Below, in pieces: positions 17,858 through 25,448 of a stretch of 64,000 nt of DNA. Numbering within the stretch: position 1 is the first letter of the stretch; each line of letters opens with the position of its first letter. Under the pieces are notes generated by a model, which was not told where the DNA came from, ran no database searches, and worked only from the letters and a program-made list of their open reading frames with translations. This stretch comes from Caulobacter sp. (GTDB taxonomy: Bacteria > Pseudomonadota > Alphaproteobacteria > Caulobacterales > Caulobacteraceae), in the NCBI GenBank assembly GCA_016125585.1, contig WGLL01000006.1, positions 62,001 through 126,000 on the forward strand, in the 5' to 3' direction. A program made the translations under genes and the position numbers.

Positions 17858-19105
17858 TTGCGACTCGTCGCCCTGTTCTTCCTCTATGCGGCCCAGGGCG
17901 CGCCTGAGGGCCTGCTCTACATCGCTGTTCCGGCCTGGCTGGCCGCTCACGGCGCCTCCGCGGCCCAGATCGGCGGCTACATCGCTGTCATCCTGCTGCC
18001 CTGGAGCCTGAAGTTCATCAACGGGCTGGTCATGGACCGGTTCGCCTTCCTGCCAATGGGCCGCAGGCGGCCGTGGCTGATCATCGCCCAACTGGCCCTG
18101 ATTCTGGCCCTGGTCGCCCTGGGGCTGCAGCACCCCGCGCAGGATCTGGTGCTGGCCATGACGATTGTGGGCTTCAGCATCAATTTCGCCGGCGCCTTCC
18201 AGGATGTCGCCATCGACGGCATGGCCATCGACATCGTGCCCGAAGCCGAGCGCGCCCAGGCCAATGGCGTGATGTGGGGCGGCAAGACGCTGGGCATCGC
18301 CGGCGGGGCCTGGGTCACCGGCACGGTGATCAGCCGGTTTGGCCTTTCGGCGGCCGCCTTTGTCTCCGCCGGCTTCGTCGCCCTGGTGATCCTGTTCCCC
18401 CTGCTGCTGAGAGAGCGACCCGGCGAGCGGCTGTTTCCCTGGTCGCCGGGACAGGCGTCACGCGAAAGCGCGGCGCGGCAGATGGGCGGCTGGTGGACCA
18501 TGGTGCTGGTATTGCTGCGGGCGCTGGTCGGCCGCCGCAGCCTGATCTTCGCGGCCGGGCTGTTCGTGGCCCTGACCGCCTATGGCCTGCACACCGCCCT
18601 GGCGCCGGCGATGGCGGTCAAGCAGCTGTCCTGGAGCAGCGAGGACTACAGCCACCTGGCGGGGGCGGCCAACCTCGTCGGCGGCCTGTTCGGCCTGGCC
18701 TTGTCGGGGGTCATCGCCGACAGGCTGGGGCCGCGTCGCGCCCTGTTGCTGGCCCTGGCGGGGCTGGCGGTGCTGCAGGGCGTGATGGCGCTTATCCCGG
18801 CCAGCTGGGGATCGCCGGCGGTGTTCGGCGGTTTCATCGTCCTGCACGTCAGCCTGTTCGTGCTGTTGTCGGTGGCCCTCTACGCCCAGGCGATGTCGCT
18901 GTGCCGGCCGCAGGTCGCGGCGACGCAGTTCTCGGTCTACATGGCCCTGCTCAATCTCGGCACCTCGTTCGGCGCCCACCGCTTCGGCGATGTGTTGAAG
19001 GCCGGCGGCTATCCGGGCGCCCTGCTGATCGGCGCCGGCATCTGCGCCGGCGCCATCATCGTCTTCCTGTTTCTGCAATCAAAGCCGGTCGAAACGTCGT
19101 CCTAG
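17858..19105 (+). CDS. MFS transporter, AmpG-like
   Basis: 415 residues if translation begins at the TTG at 17858. About 12 hydrophobic segments are visible; FFLYAAQGAPEGLLYIAVPA at the start, FAFLPMGRRRPW in the first loop and GAFQDVAIDGMAIDI in segment 5 match AmpG/PAT-type MFS carriers of muropeptides or acetyl-CoA-like solutes. The start is unclear: the first membrane segment begins immediately after the TTG and the frame is open upstream to 17717 with no ATG or GTG, only CTG (17834) and ATT (17774). The protein probably begins upstream of 17858. It converges with the GNAT-nitrilase gene, 14 bases apart. Confidence 0.78.
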   Translation: MRLVALFFLYAAQGAPEGLLYIAVPAWLAAHGASAAQIGGYIAVILLPWSLKFINGLVMDRFAFLPMGRRRPWLIIAQLALILALVALGLQHPAQDLVLAMTIVGFSINFAGAFQDVAIDGMAIDIVPEAERAQANGVMWGGKTLGIAGGAWVTGTVISRFGLSAAAFVSAGFVALVILFPLLLRERPGERLFPWSPGQASRESAARQMGGWWTMVLVLLRALVGRRSLIFAAGLFVALTAYGLHTALAPAMAVKQLSWSSEDYSHLAGAANLVGGLFGLALSGVIADRLGPRRALLLALAGLAVLQGVMALIPASWGSPAVFGGFIVLHVSLFVLLSVALYAQAMSLCRPQVAATQFSVYMALLNLGTSFGAHRFGDVLKAGGYPGALLIGAGICAGAIIVFLFLQSKPVETSS

Positions 19106-19119
19106 GCGATGCTCAGGCT

Positions 19120-20673
19120 CTACAGCCCGCCCTCTCCGCGCCAGACCGTCTTGTAGAGGTCGAAGCGGCGGTCGCGGAGATTTCGCACCGTGCCCTGGGC
19201 GCGCGCCCAGGCAAGGTCCGACAGGTCGAGGTCGGCGATCGAGACGGTCTCGACGTTTTCCGTCGCTTCCGCCGCCACGCCGTCCCGTGCGAACGGGAAG
19301 TCGCAGGGCGTCAGGATGCAGGACTGGGCGTACTGCACATCCATATTGTCGACATTTGGCAGGTTGCCGACGTTGCCGGACATGGCGACGTAGCACTGGT
19401 TCTCGATGGCCCGCGCCTGACTGCAATAGCGGACCCGCAGGTAGCCCTGACGGTTGTCGGTGCAGAAGGGGACGAACAGCAATCGCGCGCCCTCATCGGC
19501 CAGCCTGCGACCCAGTTCCGGGAACTCGCTGTCGTAGCAGACCAGCACGCCGATGGGACCGCAGTCGGTATCGATGGCGCGGATCTCGTCGCCGCCCTTG
19601 ATGTTCCACCAGTGGCGCTCATTGGGGGTGGGGTGGATCTTCTCCTGCGAATGCACCGAGCCGTCGCGCAGGAAGACGTAGGCGACGTTGTGGATGTCGC
19701 CGTCTTCCATGCGAGTGGGGTGCGAGCCGCCGATGATATTGACGTTGTACTGCAGGGCCATGGCCCGCATCGCCTCGATGAAGGGCTGGGTGTAGCCGGT
19801 CAGGGCCTCGATGGCCTCCATCGGGCTGAGCTTCTTGGTCTCGAAGGCCAGCAGCTGCAGGGTGAAGAGCTCGGGGAAGACCACGAAGTCCGCCTTGTAG
19901 TCGGCAACCACGTCGACGAAATATTCGATGTTGCCGATGAACTCGTCGAAGCTGGCGACGGCTCGTTGCTGGAACTGGACCGCGGCGACCCGCACCCAGT
20001 CCTTGCGCCGCATGGCGCTGCTGTCGGCCTCCCGCGTCTCCTCGGCATAGGGATTGCGCCAGACCATATGGGCGGCGAAGCCCAGGCTTTCCTTGTCGCT
20101 GGGCAGGTAGTTCTCGAGGATGCCGATCGGTTCGAAACCGTTGTTGATCTGGAAGCTGGCGACCTGATCACGAACCTTGCCGGCCCTCACCGCCTCAAGA
20201 TAGGCGCTGGCCGAGCCCAGCTGCTTCATCTTGCGTGACAGTCCCGGCAGGCGGCCGCCGAACACCACGCCTTTCAGGTCCAACTGCTCGGCCAGCCGCT
20301 TGCGGGCCTCATAGAGACGCTGGCCGACGCGCCGCCCGCGCCAGGCCGGATCGACGCAGACCTCCATGGCGTAGAGCCATTCGCCGTTGGCGTCGTGACG
20401 CGAGGCGTGGCCCGAGCCGGTGATCTCCGACCAGGTATGGGGCGACAGGGCGGTGGCCTCGTCGATGCGGAAGGTGGCGGCGTAGCCGACAATCTCGTCC
20501 TGGGCCTCGGCTACGAACTGGCCTTGGGGATAGGCCGACATCTGCCCCTGAAGATTGCCCTTGGTGTAGACGGGCATGGTTGGGTAGGCCCGCCGCATCA
20601 TGGCGATGATGGCCGGGATGTCGCCGGGACGCGCTTCACGAACGGCGAGTTTCACCCGGTGCAAAGCGCCCAT
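19120..20673 (-). CDS. Bifunctional GNAT N-acetyltransferase / carbon-nitrogen hydrolase
   Basis: 517 residues from ATG 20673, which has a GGAG about 9 bases upstream. Residues 8-215 are a GNAT domain with the acetyl-CoA-binding RGRRVGQRL at 112-120. Residues 226-505 are a nitrilase-superfamily domain with the complete Glu-Lys-Cys triad: Glu268 (FPELF), Lys345 (EKIHPTPNE) and Cys379 (VLVCYD). Such fusions are a recognised family in proteobacteria; the hydrolase would cleave an amide or nitrile C-N bond and the GNAT part would acetylate an amine, possibly on the same metabolite. The substrate is not known. It is a single-gene unit with no obvious partner. Confidence 0.9.
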   Translation of the reverse strand: MGALHRVKLAVREARPGDIPAIIAMMRRAYPTMPVYTKGNLQGQMSAYPQGQFVAEAQDEIVGYAATFRIDEATALSPHTWSEITGSGHASRHDANGEWLYAMEVCVDPAWRGRRVGQRLYEARKRLAEQLDLKGVVFGGRLPGLSRKMKQLGSASAYLEAVRAGKVRDQVASFQINNGFEPIGILENYLPSDKESLGFAAHMVWRNPYAEETREADSSAMRRKDWVRVAAVQFQQRAVASFDEFIGNIEYFVDVVADYKADFVVFPELFTLQLLAFETKKLSPMEAIEALTGYTQPFIEAMRAMALQYNVNIIGGSHPTRMEDGDIHNVAYVFLRDGSVHSQEKIHPTPNERHWWNIKGGDEIRAIDTDCGPIGVLVCYDSEFPELGRRLADEGARLLFVPFCTDNRQGYLRVRYCSQARAIENQCYVAMSGNVGNLPNVDNMDVQYAQSCILTPCDFPFARDGVAAEATENVETVSIADLDLSDLAWARAQGTVRNLRDRRFDLYKTVWRGEGGL

Positions 20674-20919
20674 TCCGACAATCTCCTCAAGTCTTCCCGG
20701 CCATGACAGCCTGTGTGTTGGCGCGGCGCCCGGCCGACCGGCCGCGCAACCTTGCACCTTCAGACCACGTTACGATGATCGGTGCCCTAGCATGGAGCCG
20801 CCCCGCGCCCCACCAATCAAGCGATCGGCCGACGACAAGGTTGCCAATATGTCGCCATCGGGCCACTCAGGACCCATCGAAAATCAAACGGCGGCGCCTT
20901 TCCCGCCAGGGATGCAAAC

Positions 20920-22131
20920 TTGCTGATCACCGCCGCCGCTCTCGTCGTGGCGATCGCCGTCACCGCCTTCCTGACCTTCAGCCGCTATGCGCGTTCGGAG
21001 AACTGGCGCGCGACCGTGACGCCGCTGGCCTCGATCATCGGCAGCGGCTTTCTGATCTGCGGTCCGCTGCTGGCCCATGAGTTCGGCTCGGCGGCCCTGC
21101 CGGCGATGGCGGCCCTGCTGTTGCTGGCCTATGCGGTGGGCGCGGTGGTGCGGTTCAACATCACCCATATCGAGGATTTTTCGGCCGACGCCGCCTTCCA
21201 CGACCCGATCGCCTGGCTGGCCCGGGCGACCCAGGCGGTCCTGGCGATCGCCTACGCCGTGTCGGTCGCCTATTACCTCAAGTTGCTGGCCGAATTTACC
21301 CTGAAGACGCTGCCGGTTCCGGAACGGCTGCACACCCTGGCCGCCAACGGCATTGTCACGGCCATCATCCTGCTGCTGGCCGCCCTGGCCTTCGGCGGCG
21401 GCCTGAAGAAGGTCGAGCACGTGGCCCACGGCAGCGTCTCCATCAAGATCGGCGCGATCGCCGGCCTGCTGGCGGGTCTGGGCATCTGGTGGGTGGTCCA
21501 TGCGGGCGCCACCCCGGCCTCGCCGCCGATGCGGCTATCGGCGGCCAGCCTGCCGATGCTGCTGGGCCTGTTGATCACGGTGCAGGGGTTCGAGACCTCC
21601 CGCTATCTGGGCGGCAGCTATTCCCAGGCGGTGCGGGCCCGCACCATGCGCCATGCGCAATGGATCGCCTCGGGCATCTACCTCGCCTTCCTCGCGCTGC
21701 TGACGCCCTTCCTGGGTCAGGCGGCCAGCGCCGAGGGCGTCGCCGGAATTCTCGACATCTTTGTGCTGGTGGCGGCGCCGATGGCGATCTTCGTGCTGGT
21801 CGCGGCGGTGTCCAGCCAGCTCAGCGCGGCGGTGGCCGACTCGATCGGCGCCAGCGGCCTGATGGGCGAGGTGTCGCGCCGCAAGATCGGCCCGGCGGTG
21901 TCCTTCGCCCTGGCCAGCGCCCTGGCGATCGCCGTGGTCTGGCTGACCGATCCGTTCGAGGTGGTCGCCCTGTCGTCGCGCGCCTTCGCGCTGTTCTACG
22001 CCCTGCAATGCGCCCTGGCGGTGGCGGTCTCGATGCGCAAGGGAACGGCAAGCTGGCCGCTGCGGATCGGCTTTACGCTGATTGGCCTGATCTGCCTGGT
22101 GGCGACCCTGGTCGGCGCGCCCGCCGAATAG
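20920..22131 (+). CDS. Polytopic membrane protein of unknown function
   Basis: 403 residues with roughly 11 hydrophobic segments and almost no soluble domains. The start is the TTG at 20920: an AGGGA lies seven bases upstream, whereas the ATG at 20912 runs into a stop after four codons. Segments such as GSGFLICGPLLAHEFG, GLLITVQGFETSRYLGG and ILDIFVLVAAPMAIFVLVAAV give it the look of an amino-acid/polyamine-type (APC) permease, but I cannot place it in a named family. Its 3' end overlaps the convergent glycosyltransferase-like membrane gene by 59 bases. Confidence 0.7.
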   Translation: MLITAAALVVAIAVTAFLTFSRYARSENWRATVTPLASIIGSGFLICGPLLAHEFGSAALPAMAALLLLAYAVGAVVRFNITHIEDFSADAAFHDPIAWLARATQAVLAIAYAVSVAYYLKLLAEFTLKTLPVPERLHTLAANGIVTAIILLLAALAFGGGLKKVEHVAHGSVSIKIGAIAGLLAGLGIWWVVHAGATPASPPMRLSAASLPMLLGLLITVQGFETSRYLGGSYSQAVRARTMRHAQWIASGIYLAFLALLTPFLGQAASAEGVAGILDIFVLVAAPMAIFVLVAAVSSQLSAAVADSIGASGLMGEVSRRKIGPAVSFALASALAIAVVWLTDPFEVVALSSRAFALFYALQCALAVAVSMRKGTASWPLRIGFTLIGLICLVATLVGAPAE

Positions 22132-23299
22132 CGTCCATGGCCAGGCCGGCGCCGATCAGGGCGGTGATCATGAAGACCGGCAGGGCCGGCGCGCGATAAC
22201 GCCAGTCGAACTCGACCTGCAGCAGGGCGACCAGCAGGCAGAAGGACAGGGCCGCGCCCCCGGCCAGGGACACGAACCGCGCCTGCGCCGCCGTCATCCG
22301 GTCCGCGCCAAGGCTCCACCGGGCAAGGGCCCACAGGCTCAAGGCGAAGACCGGTCCAAGATAGAGGATGTTGTATAGCCGGTGGGCGAGGGAATGACCC
22401 TGGGCCCAGAGGGCGAAGGCCTGACCCCAGCGCGCCAGGGCGATGGACAGATAGTCCAGATAACCGGTCGGTTTGGGGTGATAGGTTTCCAGCCGCCCCC
22501 AGACGACCTGGCCGAGATCATAGCTCCAGCGGGCGTAGTCGAACTGGGCCTTGAGGATGCCGAAAGGCCACAGCTGCGGATGGCGCATGATGGCTGCGAA
22601 GACCAGGGCGACCAGCAACAGCAGGCCCAGCCAGAGGGCCAGGGCCAGCCGACCGGACGGCTGGCGCCGCCAGCTTTCCAGGGTCGCCGCCAGGACAGGA
22701 AGAACCGCGGCGAAGGCGAGGGCGGCGACGAGAACGACACCGGTCGGACGCCAGAGCGTCGCCGCCAGCAGCAGCCCGGCCAGCAAGGCCCATCGCCGGG
22801 GTGTCAGGGGGCCGACGGCGATGGCCAGGGCGGCCAGCATCAACAGGGTGAAGAGGGGCTCGCTGCAGACGAAACGGGTCCACATCAGAACCTCGAAGCA
22901 GGCCGGCAGCGCGACAAGCCCGACCAGCCGCAGCCAGGGCCTGTCGATCAGGCGGTGGACCAGCCGGCCGATCAGGGCGCCGGTGGCGGTCAGGCAGACC
23001 AGATTGAGGCCGATCATCCCCGTCGCCCAACCCTCGCCGAAGACGAGCCTGGCCAGGGCGACCATCGAGACCATCCCCAGGTAGGACCACCCCAGAACAT
23101 CGCCCAGAAACGCCCCGAGACCCTTGTCGGCCAGCAGCGTCGCCTGGTCGTGGTAGGTCTTGCCGTCGGCGGAGATCTGCATCCCCAGGGCGGCGATCAA
23201 CGCCAGGCCCGCCAGCAGGACGATGGCCGCGCAGAGCAGGCTGTAGGTCCGGGACGAGACCCGGGTCAGTCCGCGCTCGAGCCGCGCCGCCAGGTTCAC
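22073..23299 (-). CDS. Polytopic membrane protein, GT-C glycosyltransferase-like
   Basis: 408 residues from GTG 23299, which overlaps the stop of the GT2 gene in a GTGA junction, so the two are translationally coupled. About ten hydrophobic segments are separated by short loops; an early loop has SADGKTYHDQATLLADKG, similar in position to the acidic first loop of GT-C enzymes that use lipid-linked sugars. The pairing with a GT2 dolichol-phosphate-type glycosyltransferase supports a role as a sugar-transferring partner. No conserved family motif allows a firm assignment. The last 59 bases overlap the convergent neighbour. Confidence 0.7.
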   Translation of the reverse strand: MNLAARLERGLTRVSSRTYSLLCAAIVLLAGLALIAALGMQISADGKTYHDQATLLADKGLGAFLGDVLGWSYLGMVSMVALARLVFGEGWATGMIGLNLVCLTATGALIGRLVHRLIDRPWLRLVGLVALPACFEVLMWTRFVCSEPLFTLLMLAALAIAVGPLTPRRWALLAGLLLAATLWRPTGVVLVAALAFAAVLPVLAATLESWRRQPSGRLALALWLGLLLLVALVFAAIMRHPQLWPFGILKAQFDYARWSYDLGQVVWGRLETYHPKPTGYLDYLSIALARWGQAFALWAQGHSLAHRLYNILYLGPVFALSLWALARWSLGADRMTAAQARFVSLAGGAALSFCLLVALLQVEFDWRYRAPALPVFMITALIGAGLAMDAIRRARRPGSPPGRSGQSA

Positions 23300-24321
23300 C
23301 GATCGCCGTCCTGAAGGTCGGGATAGAGGGGCCGGGCGGGCTGGGCGGAAATATCGAAGGCCAGGAAGGCGAACAGGAACTGCAGGCCAAGGAAGACAGG
23401 CAGCGCCGCCAGCATCACCGTCCCCGGCGTGGTGACCACGCCCTGCAGGGCGTTGTGCAGCCAGGTCAGGCCGCCGAGGGTCACGCCGAGGCCGGTGAAG
23501 ATCAGCGCCAGGGTCAGATAGAGGGTGCCCGCCGAGAAATCCTGCAGCAGGTAGCGATAGACCAGCCGCTTGAACCCGTTGCGCAGCAGGTTGCGGACAA
23601 AGACCGGTCCCAGGCGCCATAGCCGGACCTGGCTGGCTTGGGCCGCCGCCTCGGAATAACGCGGCGCGATCGGCACATCGACGACCACCGCCCGCACCAG
23701 CCCGAGCCGAAACCACAGGTCGGTCTCGAAGTAGTAGCCCTGCGCCAGCCGGGAGGTCGGCAACAGGGCGAAGACGGCCCGGTGCAGCGCGAAAAAGCCG
23801 TTGCTGGCGTCGAACATCGACCAGTAGCCGCTCGAGGGCTTGTTGGAGAAGCTGAGCAACAGATTGGCCAGCCGTCGGTCGGCCGGCATCTGCTCCAGCC
23901 AGGCGGGGTTGAAGAAGCGGTTGCCCTTGGTCGCATCGGCCTGACCCTGAATGATCGGCCGGATCAGACGGGCGATGTCGGCGGGGTTCATCTGGCCGTC
24001 GCCATCAAGTTTGACCGCGATCTCGGCCCCCTGCTCGAAAGCGTGAGCAAAGCCGGTCAGGGTCGCCGCCCCGACGCCCCGGTTCTCGCCGTGGCGCAGC
24101 ACCACCACCCGGGGATCGCGCACCGTGGCCTGCACATGATCGCCGGTGCCGTCCGGACAGCCGTCATCGACCACCACAATGCCGGCCACCTCCGGCCCGA
24201 TGGCGGCGATGACCTCGACCGTCAGGTCCAGGGTGCGAAAGCAGGGCAGCACGACATAGACCGCCGGCGAGGCGGTCGCCCGCGCCGCCGCTGTTGAAGC
24301 CTTCCTTGGGGATGCTCCCAT
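23296..24321 (-). CDS. Glycosyltransferase family 2, polyprenyl-phosphate sugar transferase type
   Basis: 341 residues from ATG 24321, with an AAGG five bases upstream. The GT-A fold is obvious: VYVVLPCFRTLDLTVEVI, the nucleotide-sugar site VVVDDGCPDGTGD, and the metal-binding LDGDGQMNPADI. The C-terminus has two hydrophobic segments (LYLTLALIFTGLGVTLGGL, then VFLGLQFLFAFLAF), as in dolichyl- or undecaprenyl-phosphate mannosyl/glucosyltransferases. It is expected to charge a lipid carrier with a sugar at the inner membrane for use by the coupled GT-C-like protein. Divergent from the envelope operon at 24543. Confidence 0.88.
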   Translation of the reverse strand: MGASPRKASTAAARATASPAVYVVLPCFRTLDLTVEVIAAIGPEVAGIVVVDDGCPDGTGDHVQATVRDPRVVVLRHGENRGVGAATLTGFAHAFEQGAEIAVKLDGDGQMNPADIARLIRPIIQGQADATKGNRFFNPAWLEQMPADRRLANLLLSFSNKPSSGYWSMFDASNGFFALHRAVFALLPTSRLAQGYYFETDLWFRLGLVRAVVVDVPIAPRYSEAAAQASQVRLWRLGPVFVRNLLRNGFKRLVYRYLLQDFSAGTLYLTLALIFTGLGVTLGGLTWLHNALQGVVTTPGTVMLAALPVFLGLQFLFAFLAFDISAQPARPLYPDLQDGDR

Positions 24322-24542
24322 GCCTTGTCCGACTCTCCCGTGCTCGCCCGGCACTGTAGCGGCATGCGGAACGGATTTCGAAGGGGACTTGCGAAGGGGC
24401 GGCAAGCGCCGTCGATCAGCCCGCCGGCTTGCGGCCGGTCCGGCAAGGAGCAGGGTGACCGGCGCGCCACAGCATGGGAAATGTTGCACCCGACAGGGGA
24501 AGTCGAGAGACAGGCTCGCCCCGTCTGGACCAAGGTTCCGCC

Positions 24543-25448
24543 ATGGGGGCTGTATCGCAGACAAGCGAGCGCGCGTTGTTGCGCAAGGGGGCGTGCCTGC
24601 TGATCGCGGCGGCGCTGCTGTGTGCGCCCACGCTGGCGCGGGCCGCCGCCGACCGCTTCTTCACCACCAGCGACGGGGTGCGGCTGCACTATCTGGAGGC
24701 CGGCCCCAGCGATGCGCCGCCGATCCTGTTCGTGCCGGGCTGGACCATGCCGGCCTGGATCTGGAGCCGCCAGCTCGACGCCCTGTCGGACCGCTATCAT
24801 GTGCTCGCCCTCGACCCGCGCGGTCAGGGCCGCTCCGCCATTCCGGCCAGCGGCTATGATCCGGTGCGGCGCGGCCGCGATATCGGCGAGCTGATCGACG
24901 GCCATATCGATCGGCCGGTGGTCATCGTCGGTTGGTCGCTGGGGGTGCTCGACACCCTGGCCTATCTGATGGACGCCGGGGACGACCGGGTCGCAGGCCT
25001 GGTCCTGGTCGACAATTCCATCGGCGAGGGCCCGCCGCCCAAAGCCGGAAAGCGCCGCGCGGCGCCGAAAACCGCCGCCGAACGCGTCAAGGCCCGCGGC
25101 GCCTTCGTGGCAGGGATGTTCGCCAGCGACCCGGGCGAGGGCTATCGCACGCGGCTGACCGCGGACTCCCTGCGCATGACGCCTCAGGCCGAGCGGGCCC
25201 TGCTCAGCTATCCCGTCCCGCGGGAAGCCTGGCGCGCCGCCGTGCATGGCAGCCGCCGCTCGGTGCTCTACATCGTCCGTCCCCGACTGCGCGGACAGGC
25301 CGAGGCCCTGGTCGCCAGTCGGCCCGGCGCCCGGATGGAAGTGTTCGAAAAGGCCGGCCACGCCCTGTTCGTCGACGAACCGGCCCGCTTCAACGCCCTG
25401 ATTGACGGCTTCATGACGCGCGACGTGAAACAGGCGGCCCATCCATGA
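24543..25448 (+). CDS. Exported alpha/beta hydrolase
   Basis: 301 residues from ATG 24543, chosen because it places a signal peptide (KGACLLIAAALLCAPTLARA) near the N-terminus; the frame is open further upstream. The hydrolase fold has an HG-like FVPGWTMPAW oxyanion region, the nucleophile elbow GWSLG with Ser132, and a late AGHALFVDEP His. An esterase or amidase acting in the periplasm is expected. It is the first gene of a rightward operon: its stop overlaps the next start by four bases (ATGA). Confidence 0.82.
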   Translation: MGAVSQTSERALLRKGACLLIAAALLCAPTLARAAADRFFTTSDGVRLHYLEAGPSDAPPILFVPGWTMPAWIWSRQLDALSDRYHVLALDPRGQGRSAIPASGYDPVRRGRDIGELIDGHIDRPVVIVGWSLGVLDTLAYLMDAGDDRVAGLVLVDNSIGEGPPPKAGKRRAAPKTAAERVKARGAFVAGMFASDPGEGYRTRLTADSLRMTPQAERALLSYPVPREAWRAAVHGSRRSVLYIVRPRLRGQAEALVASRPGARMEVFEKAGHALFVDEPARFNALIDGFMTRDVKQAAHP

